A stretch of 64,000 nucleotides of DNA, taken from an uncultured Tenacibaculum sp. (GTDB taxonomy: Bacteria; Bacteroidota; Bacteroidia; Flavobacteriales; Flavobacteriaceae). The notes under the pieces were generated by a model that saw only the letters and a list, made by a program, of their open reading frames with translations, was not told the origin of the DNA and made no database searches. Both the position numbers and the translations under genes were made by a program. Of this stretch, positions 53,129 to 61,256 are shown one piece after another (positions within the stretch are counted from its first letter, which is position 1; the number at the start of each line of letters is the position of its first letter). Where the stretch lies: positions 620,001 through 684,000 of the forward strand of contig CANLMR010000001.1 of NCBI GenBank assembly GCA_947492185.1, written 5' to 3'.

Positions 53129-54143
53129 AATTAAATCACTTCGCGTATTTTATTTTCTGTTTATAGTTATCACATTTTATAATTGTAAATCAACTTATAA
53201 GACTCAAGCCTTTTTAACTGAAAATATTCCACCTAATCCAGATTATACTCAAGAAAGTTCATGGGCAGTATTACCTTGGAAGTATACTGATGAGTTTAAA
53301 AAATATGCTTCAAGCCGGTTAGATACTTTAAAAGCAGATGTGTTTTATGTGTATCCAACGTTAATTACAAATAAAAAAGATACGCGTTGGAATGTATCTA
53401 TAACCGATAAAGAGCAAAACAAAACTGTAATTAACAAAGCTGTGTTAATGCAAGCTTCTACTTTTGCTACTTCTGGGAAAGTTTATGTTCCTTTATACAG
53501 ACAAGCGCACTTGCGTTCCTATAAATTATACAAAGAAGGAGGTAAAGAAGCTCTAGAGTTAGCTTATTCTGATGTTAAAAATGCTTTTGAAGTTTATTTG
53601 AAAAAATATAACAAAGGAAGACCAATTATAATGGTTGGTCATAGTCAAGGAACAACCCATACTTCACGTTTGTTAAAAGAGTTTTTTGATGGGAAACCTT
53701 TGCAAAAACAACTAATAGCAGCCTATATACCAGGAATTAGAATTAAATCTGAAGATTTTAATTATTTGAAGATAATGACTTCACCTGATCAAATTGGAGG
53801 ATATGTTTCTTGGAATACTTATAAAAGGAATAACTACCCTAAAAAAGATAAAGATTGGTATAAAGGAAGTGTAACTACAAATCCAATTACTTGGAATGAT
53901 GCAAATAGTACTACACTGGATCAACATAAAGGTTTCTTGTATACCAATGGAAAAGTTTATAGTAATGCATTAACTGTTGAAATTACTGACGGCTTAGTTT
54001 GGAGTACAAATCCTAAATTCCCATTGCGTTTTTTCATGTCTTTCTTAAAAAATTATCATGCTGGAGATATAAATTTATTTTGGCAAGACATTAGAGAGAA
54101 TGCAGAGTTGAGAGTTAATTCTTGGTTAAAAGAGGAATACTAA
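53112..54143 (+). CDS. DUF3089 lipoprotein, alpha/beta-hydrolase-like
   Basis: A 343-residue exported protein. A type II signal peptide ends in FYNC (Cys25) and the DUF3089 domain follows, with DVFYVYPTL, the nucleophile elbow VGHSQGTTH (GxSxG), and a late LDQHKGFLYTNG segment. The fold suggests lipase- or esterase-like activity, unproven. I chose ATG 53112 instead of TTG 53097 because it leaves a cleaner lipoprotein signal. Either way it overlaps the DUF6165 gene (17 bases), so the two are coupled. Confidence 0.83.
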   Translation: MKIISKIKSLRVFYFLFIVITFYNCKSTYKTQAFLTENIPPNPDYTQESSWAVLPWKYTDEFKKYASSRLDTLKADVFYVYPTLITNKKDTRWNVSITDKEQNKTVINKAVLMQASTFATSGKVYVPLYRQAHLRSYKLYKEGGKEALELAYSDVKNAFEVYLKKYNKGRPIIMVGHSQGTTHTSRLLKEFFDGKPLQKQLIAAYIPGIRIKSEDFNYLKIMTSPDQIGGYVSWNTYKRNNYPKKDKDWYKGSVTTNPITWNDANSTTLDQHKGFLYTNGKVYSNALTVEITDGLVWSTNPKFPLRFFMSFLKNYHAGDINLFWQDIRENAELRVNSWLKEEY

Positions 54144-54201
54144 ATTTTTGCTGTTGTAACAAAATTAATAGCACGTCGTCTTCATTACAAAACCAAGTAT
54201 T

Positions 54202-54675
54202 ATGAAACGATTATTCACCACATTATTATTAGTAGTAACATTTACACTTAGCGCACAGAAAACAGCGTACAATGATTTTTATAAAGATCATAAAGAAGAT
54301 TCACAATTTTCAATGAGTGTTCCTGTATCATTAGCAAACTTTCTTTCAGATGAAGATACAGAAGAAATTGATGTGTTATTAAAGAAAGCAGAACATTGTA
54401 AAATTACAGTTTTCAATAACGAAGGGAATTCTATTGAGAAAAGTTTTAGAAAATTTGCTAGAAGAAATGATTTAACGACTTTAGTTAAAGTAAAAGATGG
54501 GAAGGATAAGGCTGCAATTTATTTCAAAGAAAAAGGAGATTTAATAAAAGAGATTATTATTAAAGCTAATAGTGATGAAGATAAGTTAGTTATGGTAGGA
54601 TTAAAAGTTACACTTACCAAAGATGAACTTGCAGACATAGTATCAAGTTTAAAAGATAAAGAAGCTTCTCGTTAG
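54202..54675 (+). CDS. DUF4252 domain-containing exported protein
   Basis: A 157-residue protein with a signal peptide (to LSAQ, residue 19) and the DUF4252 pattern: FSMSVPVSLANFLSD, LLKKAEHCKITVFN and IKEIIIKANSDEDKLVMVGLK. Members occur in Bacteroidota, commonly next to ECF sigma factor genes, and have no established role; no sigma factor is adjacent here. Its stop codon lies in the loop of a terminator shared with the convergent ArsC-like gene. Confidence 0.83.
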   Translation: MKRLFTTLLLVVTFTLSAQKTAYNDFYKDHKEDSQFSMSVPVSLANFLSDEDTEEIDVLLKKAEHCKITVFNNEGNSIEKSFRKFARRNDLTTLVKVKDGKDKAAIYFKEKGDLIKEIIIKANSDEDKLVMVGLKVTLTKDELADIVSSLKDKEASR

Positions 54676-54690
54676 AGAAGCTTTTCTTTT
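54662..54690 (+). terminator. Terminator embedded in overlapping 3' ends
   Basis: AAGCTTCTC and GAGAAGCTT form a perfect 9-bp stem around GTTA, followed by a T-rich tail. The loop region holds the stop of the DUF4252 gene (54673-54675) and of the convergent gene (54672-54674). Confidence 0.75.
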
Positions 54691-55019
54691 AATTGCTCTA
54701 CAGTATTTTTACTATTGCCAACAAATATTTCATTCTCTACCACAAACACTGGACGTTTTAAAAAAGTATATTCTTCTAAAATATATTGCTTATAGTCTTT
54801 CTCCTCTAAATTCTGATTCTTCAAGTCCATTTCTCTATACAGCTTAGCTCTTTTGTTAAATAAGCTTTCGTAGCTTTTCGTATAACTATATAGTTCTTCA
54901 AGTTGATTAACAGTAATAGGGTTTTGTTTTATTTCTTGTTTTTCAAATCCTTCAAGATTTACCTCTCTTAAAATTCTTCTACACGTATCACAAGTTTGTA
55001 AAAAATAGACTTTCTTCAT
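54672..55019 (-). CDS. ArsC/Spx family thioredoxin-fold protein
   Basis: A 115-residue protein with an N-terminal CDTC motif (QTCDTCRRIL), the KQNPITVNQLEEL segment and a KRPVFVVENEIFVG late strand, the signature of arsenate reductase-like/Spx proteins. Redox or arsenate reductase activity cannot be decided: the classical ArsC motif is CGxxR-x, whereas this CxxC is Spx/YffB-like. It overlaps the DUF4252 gene by 4 bases at the 3' end and diverges from a DinB gene. Confidence 0.82.
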   Translation of the reverse strand: MKKVYFLQTCDTCRRILREVNLEGFEKQEIKQNPITVNQLEELYSYTKSYESLFNKRAKLYREMDLKNQNLEEKDYKQYILEEYTFLKRPVFVVENEIFVGNSKNTVEQLKEKLL

Positions 55020-55044
55020 GTTAAATAAGTATCTTTATCATTGC

Positions 55045-55052
55045 CAAAAATA
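55045..55052 (-). promoter_or_regulatory. -7 box of the ArsC/Spx-like gene
   Basis: CAAAAATA reads TATTTTTG on the minus strand, 25 bases before the start. A near-consensus TATCTTTA at 55030-55037 could serve the rightward DinB gene. Confidence 0.5.
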
Positions 55053-55060
55053 AACAGAAA

Positions 55061-55516
55061 ATGAATACACAATTCGATATTTTAAAAAAATCAAGAGAAC
55101 TTGTTTTAAAAAGAATTGAGGGATTAACTCAAGAACAATTACATAAAATTCCAGAAGGATTTAAGAATAATATAGCTTGGAATGTTGCTCATTTAGTGGT
55201 TACACAACAATTATTGCATTATAAATTATCAGGATTACAGTGTTTAGTGCCAGATGATTTAATTGAAAATTATAAAAAAGGAACTTCTCCATTAGAAGAA
55301 ATGAGTGCAGAAGATTTTGAGGAGGTAAAAGAACTTTTAGTTGGTTTGCCAGATACTTTAATAGAAGATTATAACGAAGGTATTTTTAAAGAATATACTG
55401 AATACCCAACAAGTACTGGATTTGTATTAGATTCAATAGATACAGCAATTGCATTTAATAACTTACATGAAGGAATTCATTTAGGAGCTATTATGGCTTT
55501 GACCAAATTGGTTTAA
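55061..55516 (+). CDS. DinB family protein
   Basis: A 151-residue four-helix bundle protein of the DinB/YfiT superfamily. The three metal-binding His of the fold are plausible at NVAHLVV (about 46), and NNLHEGIHLGA near the C-terminus. DinB members are metal-dependent transferases using thiols such as bacillithiol or mycothiol; the substrate here is not known. It is followed 23 bases later by a PLP transsulfuration enzyme gene in the same direction. Confidence 0.82.
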   Translation: MNTQFDILKKSRELVLKRIEGLTQEQLHKIPEGFKNNIAWNVAHLVVTQQLLHYKLSGLQCLVPDDLIENYKKGTSPLEEMSAEDFEEVKELLVGLPDTLIEDYNEGIFKEYTEYPTSTGFVLDSIDTAIAFNNLHEGIHLGAIMALTKLV

Positions 55517-55539
55517 GAAATTTAATTAAAAAAGAAGTG

Positions 55540-56688
55540 ATGAAATTTAGTACAAAAGTAATACACGGTGGTCAAAAACCTGAAGAATCTACAGGTTCTG
55601 TAATGCCACCAATATTTCAAACTTCTACATATGCTCAATCTAGTCCAGGTGAACATAAAGGATATGCGTATTCAAGATCAGCGAATCCTTCACGAACAGC
55701 TTTAGAAAAAGCATTGGCTGCAATTGAAAATGCGAATTATGGTTTTGCGTTTTCTTCTGGTTTAGCTGCAATTGATTGTGTTTTACGTTTACTGAAACCA
55801 GGTGATGAGGTAATTGCTGGAGATGATTTGTACGGTGGAACGTATCGTATGTTTACAAGATTATTTGAAAAGTACGGTTTGAAGTTCAAGTATGTTGATA
55901 TGGATTCTGTATCTAACGTTTCTGATGCTATTTCAGATCAAACAAAATTAGTTTGGATTGAAACTCCAACTAATCCTTTGATGAAAATTGCAGATATTGA
56001 AGAGATAAGCAGCGCTGTTAAAAATCAAAACAAAGATATTTTAATTGCTGTTGACAATACATTTGCTACTCCTTATATACAGCAACCTTTAGATCTGGGT
56101 GTTGACATAGTAATGCATTCTGCAACAAAATATATTGGAGGACATTCAGATTTGGTTATGGGAGCGTTAATGGTGAATGATGAGGAAATTGCTAAGGAGT
56201 TACATTTTATTCAATTTGCAGCTGGAGCAATTGCTGGTCCGATGGATTCTTTTTTAGCTTTGCGAGGAATAAAAACATTAGATGTACGAATGCAACGTCA
56301 TTGTGAAAATGGAATTGCTGTTGCTAGTTTTCTAAAGAATCACTCTAAGGTAGGAAAAGTATATTATCCTGGATTTGAATTTCATCCCAACCATAATGTT
56401 GCGAAAAAACAAATGAGAGATTTTGGTGGTATGGTATCTTTCAAGTTAAAAGATGAAAGTAAAGAAGCCACATTTAAATTTCTTGAGAATATAAAATTAT
56501 TTACACTTGCTGAATCTTTAGGAGGTGTAGAAAGCTTAGCCAATCATCCAGTAACCATGACTCATGGGGCAATTCCAGAGGAAGATCGTTTGAAAATTGG
56601 AATTACCGATTCTTTAGTTCGATTAAGTGTGGGAATTGAAAATATAGAAGACTTACTAAAAGATTTAGATCAGGCTTTAAAAGCATAA
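55540..56688 (+). CDS. PLP-dependent cystathionine gamma-synthase/gamma-lyase family enzyme
   Basis: A 382-residue Cys/Met metabolism PLP enzyme. The PLP Lys is in HSATKYIGGHSD and the helical PLP region is FSSGLAAIDCVLRLL; AVDNTFATPYIQQPLDLG is conserved in MetB/MetC/CGL. Discriminating cystathionine gamma-synthase from gamma-lyase is not possible with confidence. The start is ATG 55540; the computed GTG at 55537 only adds one Met and overlaps the AAAGAAG segment that serves as a possible ribosome site. A zero-loop palindromic terminator follows at once. Confidence 0.9.
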   Translation: MKFSTKVIHGGQKPEESTGSVMPPIFQTSTYAQSSPGEHKGYAYSRSANPSRTALEKALAAIENANYGFAFSSGLAAIDCVLRLLKPGDEVIAGDDLYGGTYRMFTRLFEKYGLKFKYVDMDSVSNVSDAISDQTKLVWIETPTNPLMKIADIEEISSAVKNQNKDILIAVDNTFATPYIQQPLDLGVDIVMHSATKYIGGHSDLVMGALMVNDEEIAKELHFIQFAAGAIAGPMDSFLALRGIKTLDVRMQRHCENGIAVASFLKNHSKVGKVYYPGFEFHPNHNVAKKQMRDFGGMVSFKLKDESKEATFKFLENIKLFTLAESLGGVESLANHPVTMTHGAIPEEDRLKIGITDSLVRLSVGIENIEDLLKDLDQALKA

Positions 56689-56714
56689 AAAAACTCCAAA
56701 TTTGGAGTTTTTTT
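56687..56714. terminator. Zero-loop palindromic bidirectional terminator
   Basis: AAAAAAACTCCAAA and TTTGGAGTTTTTTT form a 28-bp perfect palindrome that begins in the stop codon region of the PLP enzyme and ends 2 bases before the HTH gene stop. Confidence 0.85.
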
Positions 56715-56716
56715 AT

Positions 56717-56926
56717 TTATTCTTCTTCACGGTATTCTAATATATCACTAGGTTGGCATTCTAAAGCTTTGCAAATAGCTTCTAAGGTTGTAAAGCGTAT
56801 TGCTTTTGCCTTTCCAGATTTTAATATGGATAAATTTGCTGTAGTTATACCTATAAGTTCAGCTAAATCTTTACTTTTCATTTTTCGTTTAGCAAGCATA
56901 ACATCTAAGTTTACAATTATAGGCAT
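56717..56926 (-). CDS. Small XRE-type helix-turn-helix regulator
   Basis: A 69-residue Cro/C1-type DNA-binding protein comprising one HTH domain: MKSKDLAELIGITTANLSIL and the tail IRFTTLEAICKALECQPSDIL. This compact form is the YozG-like regulator usually paired with a DUF2975 membrane protein, which lies 3 bases upstream here. It is likely the transcriptional partner of the membrane protein, with a single promoter upstream. Confidence 0.87.
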   Translation of the reverse strand: MPIIVNLDVMLAKRKMKSKDLAELIGITTANLSILKSGKAKAIRFTTLEAICKALECQPSDILEYREEE

Positions 56927-56929
56927 AGC

Positions 56930-57763
56930 TTAAATGGTTAAATTACTTTCGGTTTGTAAATCGTTTCCTTTGTTTAAAAGTGTACTAACAACTAACAAAG
57001 ATAAACCAGTTATAAACATAGAAAAATTAAAACGTAAAGTTGGGTGAAAAGATAAATTAAATGCATTTTCAAAATTAATAGGAGTATCAATTAGAATATG
57101 AGAAAAGTAACTTCCTATTGTTGCTGTCAAAATCAAACTCAATACTTGTTTTAGTATTAATAACAACCCGATGATTTTAACATTTTTAGCAACCAATGTG
57201 CTGAATTTTAAATCCTTTTTTAAATAAGCAAAAACTCTTTTTAGGAAAAACAATATTAATATTGTGATAAGTATTTTATAGTATTGATTAAAGAATAGAA
57301 TAATTGACAAAAATGTTTTTTGGGGTTTAACCATAATATTGGCTTGACTACCTATTATTCTGTTAGTAAAATTAAAATTAGATTCTTCTTGAGGATCAAT
57401 TAGTTTTAGTGAACTACCAATTCTATTCTTTTCAGTAGGGTATTGAATTATACTGTCTACTTGTTCTTTAGTATAGAGACCGCTATAAGTTAAATCTTCA
57501 TTTAAGGATTCATCATCATATACATTTACTGAAGAGCCATTCTTACTATATTTATATCCGTGATTTCTTAAACTTAAGTTGATATCCACAGGTATTAAAT
57601 AGCCATTTACATTAACGATTTTAGATTTTTTTCCTGTTTTAATTCCTGAATCTTTAAAAAAAAGACTCATAGTTATATTAAATGTTAAAAAAACAATGAG
57701 ACCCCAAAATAAAATTGAAGTGATTAGGTGTAAAAATGCCGCTAGTTTGTGTTTTTTATTCAT
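56930..57763 (-). CDS. DUF2975 membrane protein
   Basis: A 277-residue protein with four predicted transmembrane helices: one near residues 12-35, two in the middle (about 150-170 and 195-220) and one near 250-268. A long periplasmic-type segment (about 38-145) is inserted after the first helix, longer than usual for the family. The HTH gene is 3 bases downstream, as is typical of DUF2975 pairs. The role is unknown; the pairing suggests membrane sensing linked to transcription. Confidence 0.78.
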   Translation of the reverse strand: MNKKHKLAAFLHLITSILFWGLIVFLTFNITMSLFFKDSGIKTGKKSKIVNVNGYLIPVDINLSLRNHGYKYSKNGSSVNVYDDESLNEDLTYSGLYTKEQVDSIIQYPTEKNRIGSSLKLIDPQEESNFNFTNRIIGSQANIMVKPQKTFLSIILFFNQYYKILITILILFFLKRVFAYLKKDLKFSTLVAKNVKIIGLLLILKQVLSLILTATIGSYFSHILIDTPINFENAFNLSFHPTLRFNFSMFITGLSLLVVSTLLNKGNDLQTESNLTI

Positions 57764-57785
57764 TTTTTAAATTTTAATTTGTTGT

Positions 57786-57814
57786 CAAATATATAAATAA
57801 TTATTGAAAAACAA
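57786..57814 (-). promoter_or_regulatory. Promoter of the DUF2975-HTH operon
   Basis: Read leftward, TTG (57812-57814) is separated by 18 bases from TATATTTG (57786-57793). Confidence 0.7.
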
Positions 57815-57879
57815 TAATAAATTGTTTTTTTTCAATCTTAAAGTGTTGTTTATCGGTACTATTAATAAAAGTCAATAAA

Positions 57880-57901
57880 AAATATACCGTTTGGTATATT
57901 T
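57880..57901. promoter_or_regulatory. TetR-type operator O1: AAATATACC-N4-GGTATATTT
   Basis: Two perfect 9-bp half-sites with a 4-base spacer lie immediately upstream of the tetR -7 box, so a bound dimer would block the promoter. The core ATACC-N4-GGTAT recurs at 58529-58544. Confidence 0.75.
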
Positions 57902-57904
57902 TTA

Positions 57905-57912
57905 TATATTTG
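57905..57912 (+). promoter_or_regulatory. -7 box of tetR, close to its ATG
   Basis: TATATTTG matches TAnnTTTG and ends only 6 bases before ATG 57919, so the transcript probably has no or almost no leader. The computed ORF start TTG (57910) lies inside this box. Confidence 0.65.
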
Positions 57913-57918
57913 TCTGGT

Positions 57919-58512
57919 ATGTTGAAATCTGAGAGGACACGATTACATATTTTAGAGACTGTCGCACTGTTATTTAATAAGAAAGGATATTCAGGAATGA
58001 GTTTATCTGAAATAACAAAGGCAACAGGATTGACGAAAGGAGCAATTTACGGTCATTTCGAAAGTAAAGAAGAATTGGCTATAGAAGCTTTTCGTTATTG
58101 TATACGAACTGTTCTTAAAGATTTAAATGCAAACGTTGCAAAGGGGAACACAGCGTTAGATAGATTAATTAACGTTTCAAGTTTTTATAAAAATTACTAT
58201 AGTTATAGTAAAAAATTTGGAGGCTGCCCAATTCTAAATATTGGTGTAGATTCTGAGTATCAGCAAACTTCGATTTCAAAATTAGTGAGATCGTATAACG
58301 AACGAATATTAGAAAAGTTCACGAAATTGATTGATGCAGCAAAGGAATCTAAACAAGTGAGAAATCAAGTAAATAGTGAGATATATGCGAAAAGGTTTGC
58401 TTACATGATAGAAGGAGCGGTATATATGTCACATGTAATGAAAGATGGGAGTTATCTACAAGACTTAGCAGAAGTTATGAAGAGTATGATAACAAATGAA
58501 TTAAGAGTTTAA
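57919..58512 (+). CDS. TetR/AcrR family transcriptional regulator
   Basis: A 197-residue repressor. The N-terminal HTH (about 5-52) carries the diagnostic MSLSEITKATGLTKGAIYGHF (recognition helix around TKGAIYGHF). The C-terminal ligand domain includes Cys103 in FGGCPILNIGV, a position comparable to the redox-active Cys of NemR-like TetR proteins, so electrophile sensing is possible (inference). ATG 57919 replaces the computed TTG start, which sits in the promoter. Self-regulation is indicated by the operator directly upstream. The likely target is the small ORF downstream, next to operator O2. Confidence 0.88.
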   Translation: MLKSERTRLHILETVALLFNKKGYSGMSLSEITKATGLTKGAIYGHFESKEELAIEAFRYCIRTVLKDLNANVAKGNTALDRLINVSSFYKNYYSYSKKFGGCPILNIGVDSEYQQTSISKLVRSYNERILEKFTKLIDAAKESKQVRNQVNSEIYAKRFAYMIEGAVYMSHVMKDGSYLQDLAEVMKSMITNELRV

Positions 58513-58528
58513 TTTTTTTGATTAAAAA

Positions 58529-58544
58529 TATACCAATTGGTATA
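58529..58544. promoter_or_regulatory. TetR-type operator O2: TATACCAATTGGTATA
   Basis: A 16-bp perfect palindrome with the same ATACC-N4-GGTAT core as O1. It lies 16 bases after the tetR stop and 13 bases before ATG 58558, so it is placed to control that ORF. Confidence 0.7.
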
Positions 58545-58557
58545 AAAAGATATAGTT

Positions 58558-58758
58558 ATGAATTTAATAGTAGAAATAATCCCAAAAGAAACTGAGTTCG
58601 GATTCATCATTCTGACGTTGAGTTCGCTTATGTATTTTAATTTGTTACTATCGTCTTCTATGAAGAATTCATTGAAGACACAAACGCTTGTTACTTTTTT
58701 GAAAAGGAATGTTACTTTAAAGTATAACAAACAACAAACTTTAAATGAAAGGGTCTAA
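58558..58758 (+). CDS. Possible small membrane protein under TetR control
   Basis: A 66-codon ORF beginning MNLIVEIIPKETEFG, with one hydrophobic stretch (FGFIILTLSSLMYFNLLL, about 15-32), then a polar basic tail. I do not recognise it. It could be a genuine small membrane protein or the remnant of a larger gene. The palindromic O2 operator just upstream and a terminator just downstream (58793-58820) favour a transcription unit. A 74-codon ORF on the opposite strand overlaps it almost entirely, and is less likely. Confidence 0.4.
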   Translation: MNLIVEIIPKETEFGFIILTLSSLMYFNLLLSSSMKNSLKTQTLVTFLKRNVTLKYNKQQTLNERV

Positions 58759-58792
58759 AAGTTTTGCACTTTCAAAAACAGTTTAAGCGAAA

Positions 58793-58820
58793 AAAAAAGC
58801 ACCCAATTGGGTGCTTTTTT
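58793..58820. terminator. Zero-loop palindromic bidirectional terminator
   Basis: AAAAAAGCACCCAA and its exact complement make a 28-bp palindrome with A and T tracts at both ends. It serves sod (leftward) and the small ORF (rightward). Confidence 0.87.
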
Positions 58821-58838
58821 ATTTATTTTTTTAAAAGA

Positions 58839-59447
58839 TTACTTTGCTTCTGCATATCTTCTTTCAACTTCATTCCAGTTGATTACTTTAAAGAAAGCAT
58901 CAATATAATCTGGTCTTCTATTTTGGTAGTTTAAGTAGTAAGCATGCTCCCATACGTCTAACCCTAAAATTGGAGTTCCTCCACAAGAAACACCTGGCAT
59001 TAATGGATTATCTTGGTTTGGAGTTGAACATACTTCAACTTTTCCTCCTTTATGAACACATAACCATGCCCACCCAGAACCAAATTGAGTTGCTGCAGCT
59101 TTTGAAAAAGCCTCAATAAAAGCTTCTTTAGATCCAAAAGCAGCTTCAATAGCATCTTTTAAATCGCCAGAAAGATATCCTCTGTCTTCTGGTTTCATTA
59201 CTGTCCAAAATAATGAGTGATTGTAGAAACCACCTCCGTTATTACGAACAGCAGCATTATTCATATCTAAGTTTGTTAAAATATCTTCGATAGATTTTCC
59301 TGCTAAATCAGTTCCTTCAATTGCAGCATTTAACTTATTTGTATATCCGTTGTGATGCTTAGAGTGGTGTATTTCCATCGTTCTTGCATCTATATTTGGT
59401 TCTAACGCATCGTAAGCGTATCCTAATTCTGGTAATTCAAAAGCCAT
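58839..59447 (-). CDS. Fe/Mn superoxide dismutase
   Basis: A 202-residue enzyme. Metal ligands are recognisable: His27 in [12 protein letters not shown], a His in FYNHSLFW (about 77), and Asp and His in [18 protein letters not shown] and the [10 protein letters not shown] segment lean to the Fe- or cambialistic type, but metal choice cannot be settled by sequence alone. It removes superoxide in the cytoplasm; no signal peptide is present. Single gene with its own terminator downstream. Confidence 0.93.
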   Translation of the reverse strand: MAFELPELGYAYDALEPNIDARTMEIHHSKHHNGYTNKLNAAIEGTDLAGKSIEDILTNLDMNNAAVRNNGGGFYNHSLFWTVMKPEDRGYLSGDLKDAIEAAFGSKEAFIEAFSKAAATQFGSGWAWLCVHKGGKVEVCSTPNQDNPLMPGVSCGGTPILGLDVWEHAYYLNYQNRRPDYIDAFFKVINWNEVERRYAEAK

Positions 59448-59492
59448 AATTTTTTGTTTATTTGATTACTAATTAACTGACACGAAGTTACC

Positions 59493-59526
59493 AAAAAAAA
59501 TAGGACTAACAACAAGTAGTCCTATT
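59493..59526 (-). terminator. Terminator of fbp
   Basis: Read leftward, AATAGGACT pairs with AGTCCTATT (9 bp, 10-base loop) followed by T8. It lies between fbp and sod. Confidence 0.75.
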
Positions 59527-59572
59527 CAATTTCTTATTTAATTATAAGATTTAATTATTCTTAAAATGAGGT

Positions 59573-60583
59573 TTATTCTGAAAATTCTTTCATAAATTCT
59601 TCAGCCTTTTCAACCATATTTTTACTTCCACAGAAAAAAGGAACTCTTTGGTGTAATTCAGTAGGTTTTAAATCCATAATCCTACCAAATCCATCACTGG
59701 CTTTTCCGTTAGCTTGTTCAGCTAAAAAGGCCATAGGATTGCATTCATATAATAAACGAAGTTTACCATTAGAATTTTTAGAACTTTTTGGGTACATGTA
59801 AATGCCTCCTTTAATCATGTTTCTATGAAAATCAGAAACTAACGATCCAATATATCTACTAGTATAAGGTCTATCACCTTCTTCTTCCTGACAATATTTT
59901 ATGTATTTTTTAACTCCTAATGGAAAGTGGATATAATTTCCTTCGTTTACAGAATAAATTTTTCCGTCTTCTGGAAATTGCATATTTGGATGTGATAGAT
60001 AAAAAGTACCAATAGCTGGGTTTAATGTAAAACCATTAACACCATCTCCAGTTGTATAAACAATCATGGTCGAAGTACCATAAACAACATAACCAGCAGC
60101 AACTTGTTCGTTTCCTTTTTGTAAAAAATCTTCAATAGTAACAGGAGTGCCTACAGGTGTAACTCTTCTGTAAATAGAAAATATGGTTCCAACAGAAACA
60201 TTCACATCTATATTTGATGATCCATCAAGTGGGTCAATTAATACCACATATTTATTTTGATGATTTTCATCCTGGCTATTTACTTCAATAAAATCATCTT
60301 CTTCTTCACTAGCAATCCCACATACTATATTTCTCTTTGTTAAGGTTTGAATGAATTTTTCATTCGCATAAACATCCAATTTTTGTTGGTCTTCACCTTG
60401 AACATTTGTTTCGCCAGCTGCTCCAATTATATCAACCAGTCCAGCCTTATTTACTTCATGATTTACTACCTTAGCAGCTAATCGGATAGAATTAATTAAC
60501 CTAGAAAGTTCTCCAGATGTATATTTGAAAGAAGCTTGATTTTCGATAATAAACTCACCAAGAGTTTGGTTTTTTTTGGCCAT
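59573..60583 (-). CDS. fbp: Class 1 fructose-1,6-bisphosphatase
   Basis: A 336-residue gluconeogenic phosphatase. The metal-binding core [20 protein letters not shown] and the substrate-binding [20 protein letters not shown] segments (about 240-260) fit FBPase I. It converts fructose-1,6-bisphosphate to fructose-6-phosphate. Length is standard. It stands alone between sod and the GNAT gene with a terminator on its 3' side. Confidence 0.94.
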   Translation of the reverse strand: MAKKNQTLGEFIIENQASFKYTSGELSRLINSIRLAAKVVNHEVNKAGLVDIIGAAGETNVQGEDQQKLDVYANEKFIQTLTKRNIVCGIASEEEDDFIEVNSQDENHQNKYVVLIDPLDGSSNIDVNVSVGTIFSIYRRVTPVGTPVTIEDFLQKGNEQVAAGYVVYGTSTMIVYTTGDGVNGFTLNPAIGTFYLSHPNMQFPEDGKIYSVNEGNYIHFPLGVKKYIKYCQEEEGDRPYTSRYIGSLVSDFHRNMIKGGIYMYPKSSKNSNGKLRLLYECNPMAFLAEQANGKASDGFGRIMDLKPTELHQRVPFFCGSKNMVEKAEEFMKEFSE

Positions 60584-60747
60584 AGAGCTTTATAGAATAT
60601 TTTAGTGATCACAAAGATGAAAACTTTTTATTGAACAACAACGTTTTGGTTAGGTAATTTTTACAGTTTTAAATTATGATAAAAAATCAACAAAACATAA
60701 TGATGTGTTGTAATTTGTAATTTTTTTTAACAAGGTATGATAAAAAG

Positions 60748-60755
60748 TATTTTTG
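60748..60755 (+). promoter_or_regulatory. -7 box of the GNAT-aspartate kinase operon
   Basis: TATTTTTG matches TAnnTTTG. The computed GNAT ORF starts at the TTG inside it (60753); the real start is the ATG at 60771. Confidence 0.6.
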
Positions 60756-60770
60756 CATAAATTTTTGAAA

Positions 60771-61256
60771 ATGAGTTTTAAAATTCGACATGGAGAAAAG
60801 AAAGACGCACAAGCAATTTTAGATTTAATTGTTGAGTTAGCTGTTTATGAAAAAGAACCAGATGCTGTAGAAATTACTGTTGAAGATTTGATTCATGATG
60901 GTTTTTCGGATAATCCAAGGTTTAAAACCTTCGTAGCTGAAGAATCGGACGAGACAATAATAGGAATGGCATTGTTCTATGAACGATACTCTACTTGGAA
61001 GGGTAAAGCTATTCATTTAGAAGATTTAATGGTAACAGCATCAAAAAGAGGAATAGGAGCAGGAAAAGAATTGTATGCATCAGTTTTAAAATACGCTCAC
61101 GATAATAATTTTAATCGCGTAGCATGGGAGGTATTAGATTGGAATACAAATGCGATTAATTTCTATGAAAATACAGGAGCAAAAGTATTAAGAGATTGGG
61201 ACGTTGCTCAAATGAATAAACAAAATTTAGAGAGATTTATAAATGAGAATTTTTAA
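60771..61256 (+). CDS. GNAT family N-acetyltransferase
   Basis: A 161-residue acetyltransferase with the GNAT fold. The acetyl-CoA motif A is HLEDLMVTASKRGIGAGKELYA, and motif B is WEVLDWNTNAINFYENTGAK. Sequence style (LIVELAVYEKEPDAVEIT near the N-terminus) resembles spermidine/diamine acetyltransferase-like GNATs, but the substrate is not known. ATG 60771 is used because the longer start is inside the promoter. It overlaps the aspartate kinase gene by 14 bases. Confidence 0.88.
   Translation: MSFKIRHGEKKDAQAILDLIVELAVYEKEPDAVEITVEDLIHDGFSDNPRFKTFVAEESDETIIGMALFYERYSTWKGKAIHLEDLMVTASKRGIGAGKELYASVLKYAHDNNFNRVAWEVLDWNTNAINFYENTGAKVLRDWDVAQMNKQNLERFINENF

Noticed and set aside
55517-55539. 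SAM riboswitch before the cystathionine gamma-synthase type gene
   Set aside because: Only a 23-base gap separates it from the DinB gene, too short for a riboswitch.
58509-58730. Minus-strand 73-codon ORF
   Set aside because: It is antisense to the TetR-linked small ORF, has no promoter, and would end across the tetR stop.
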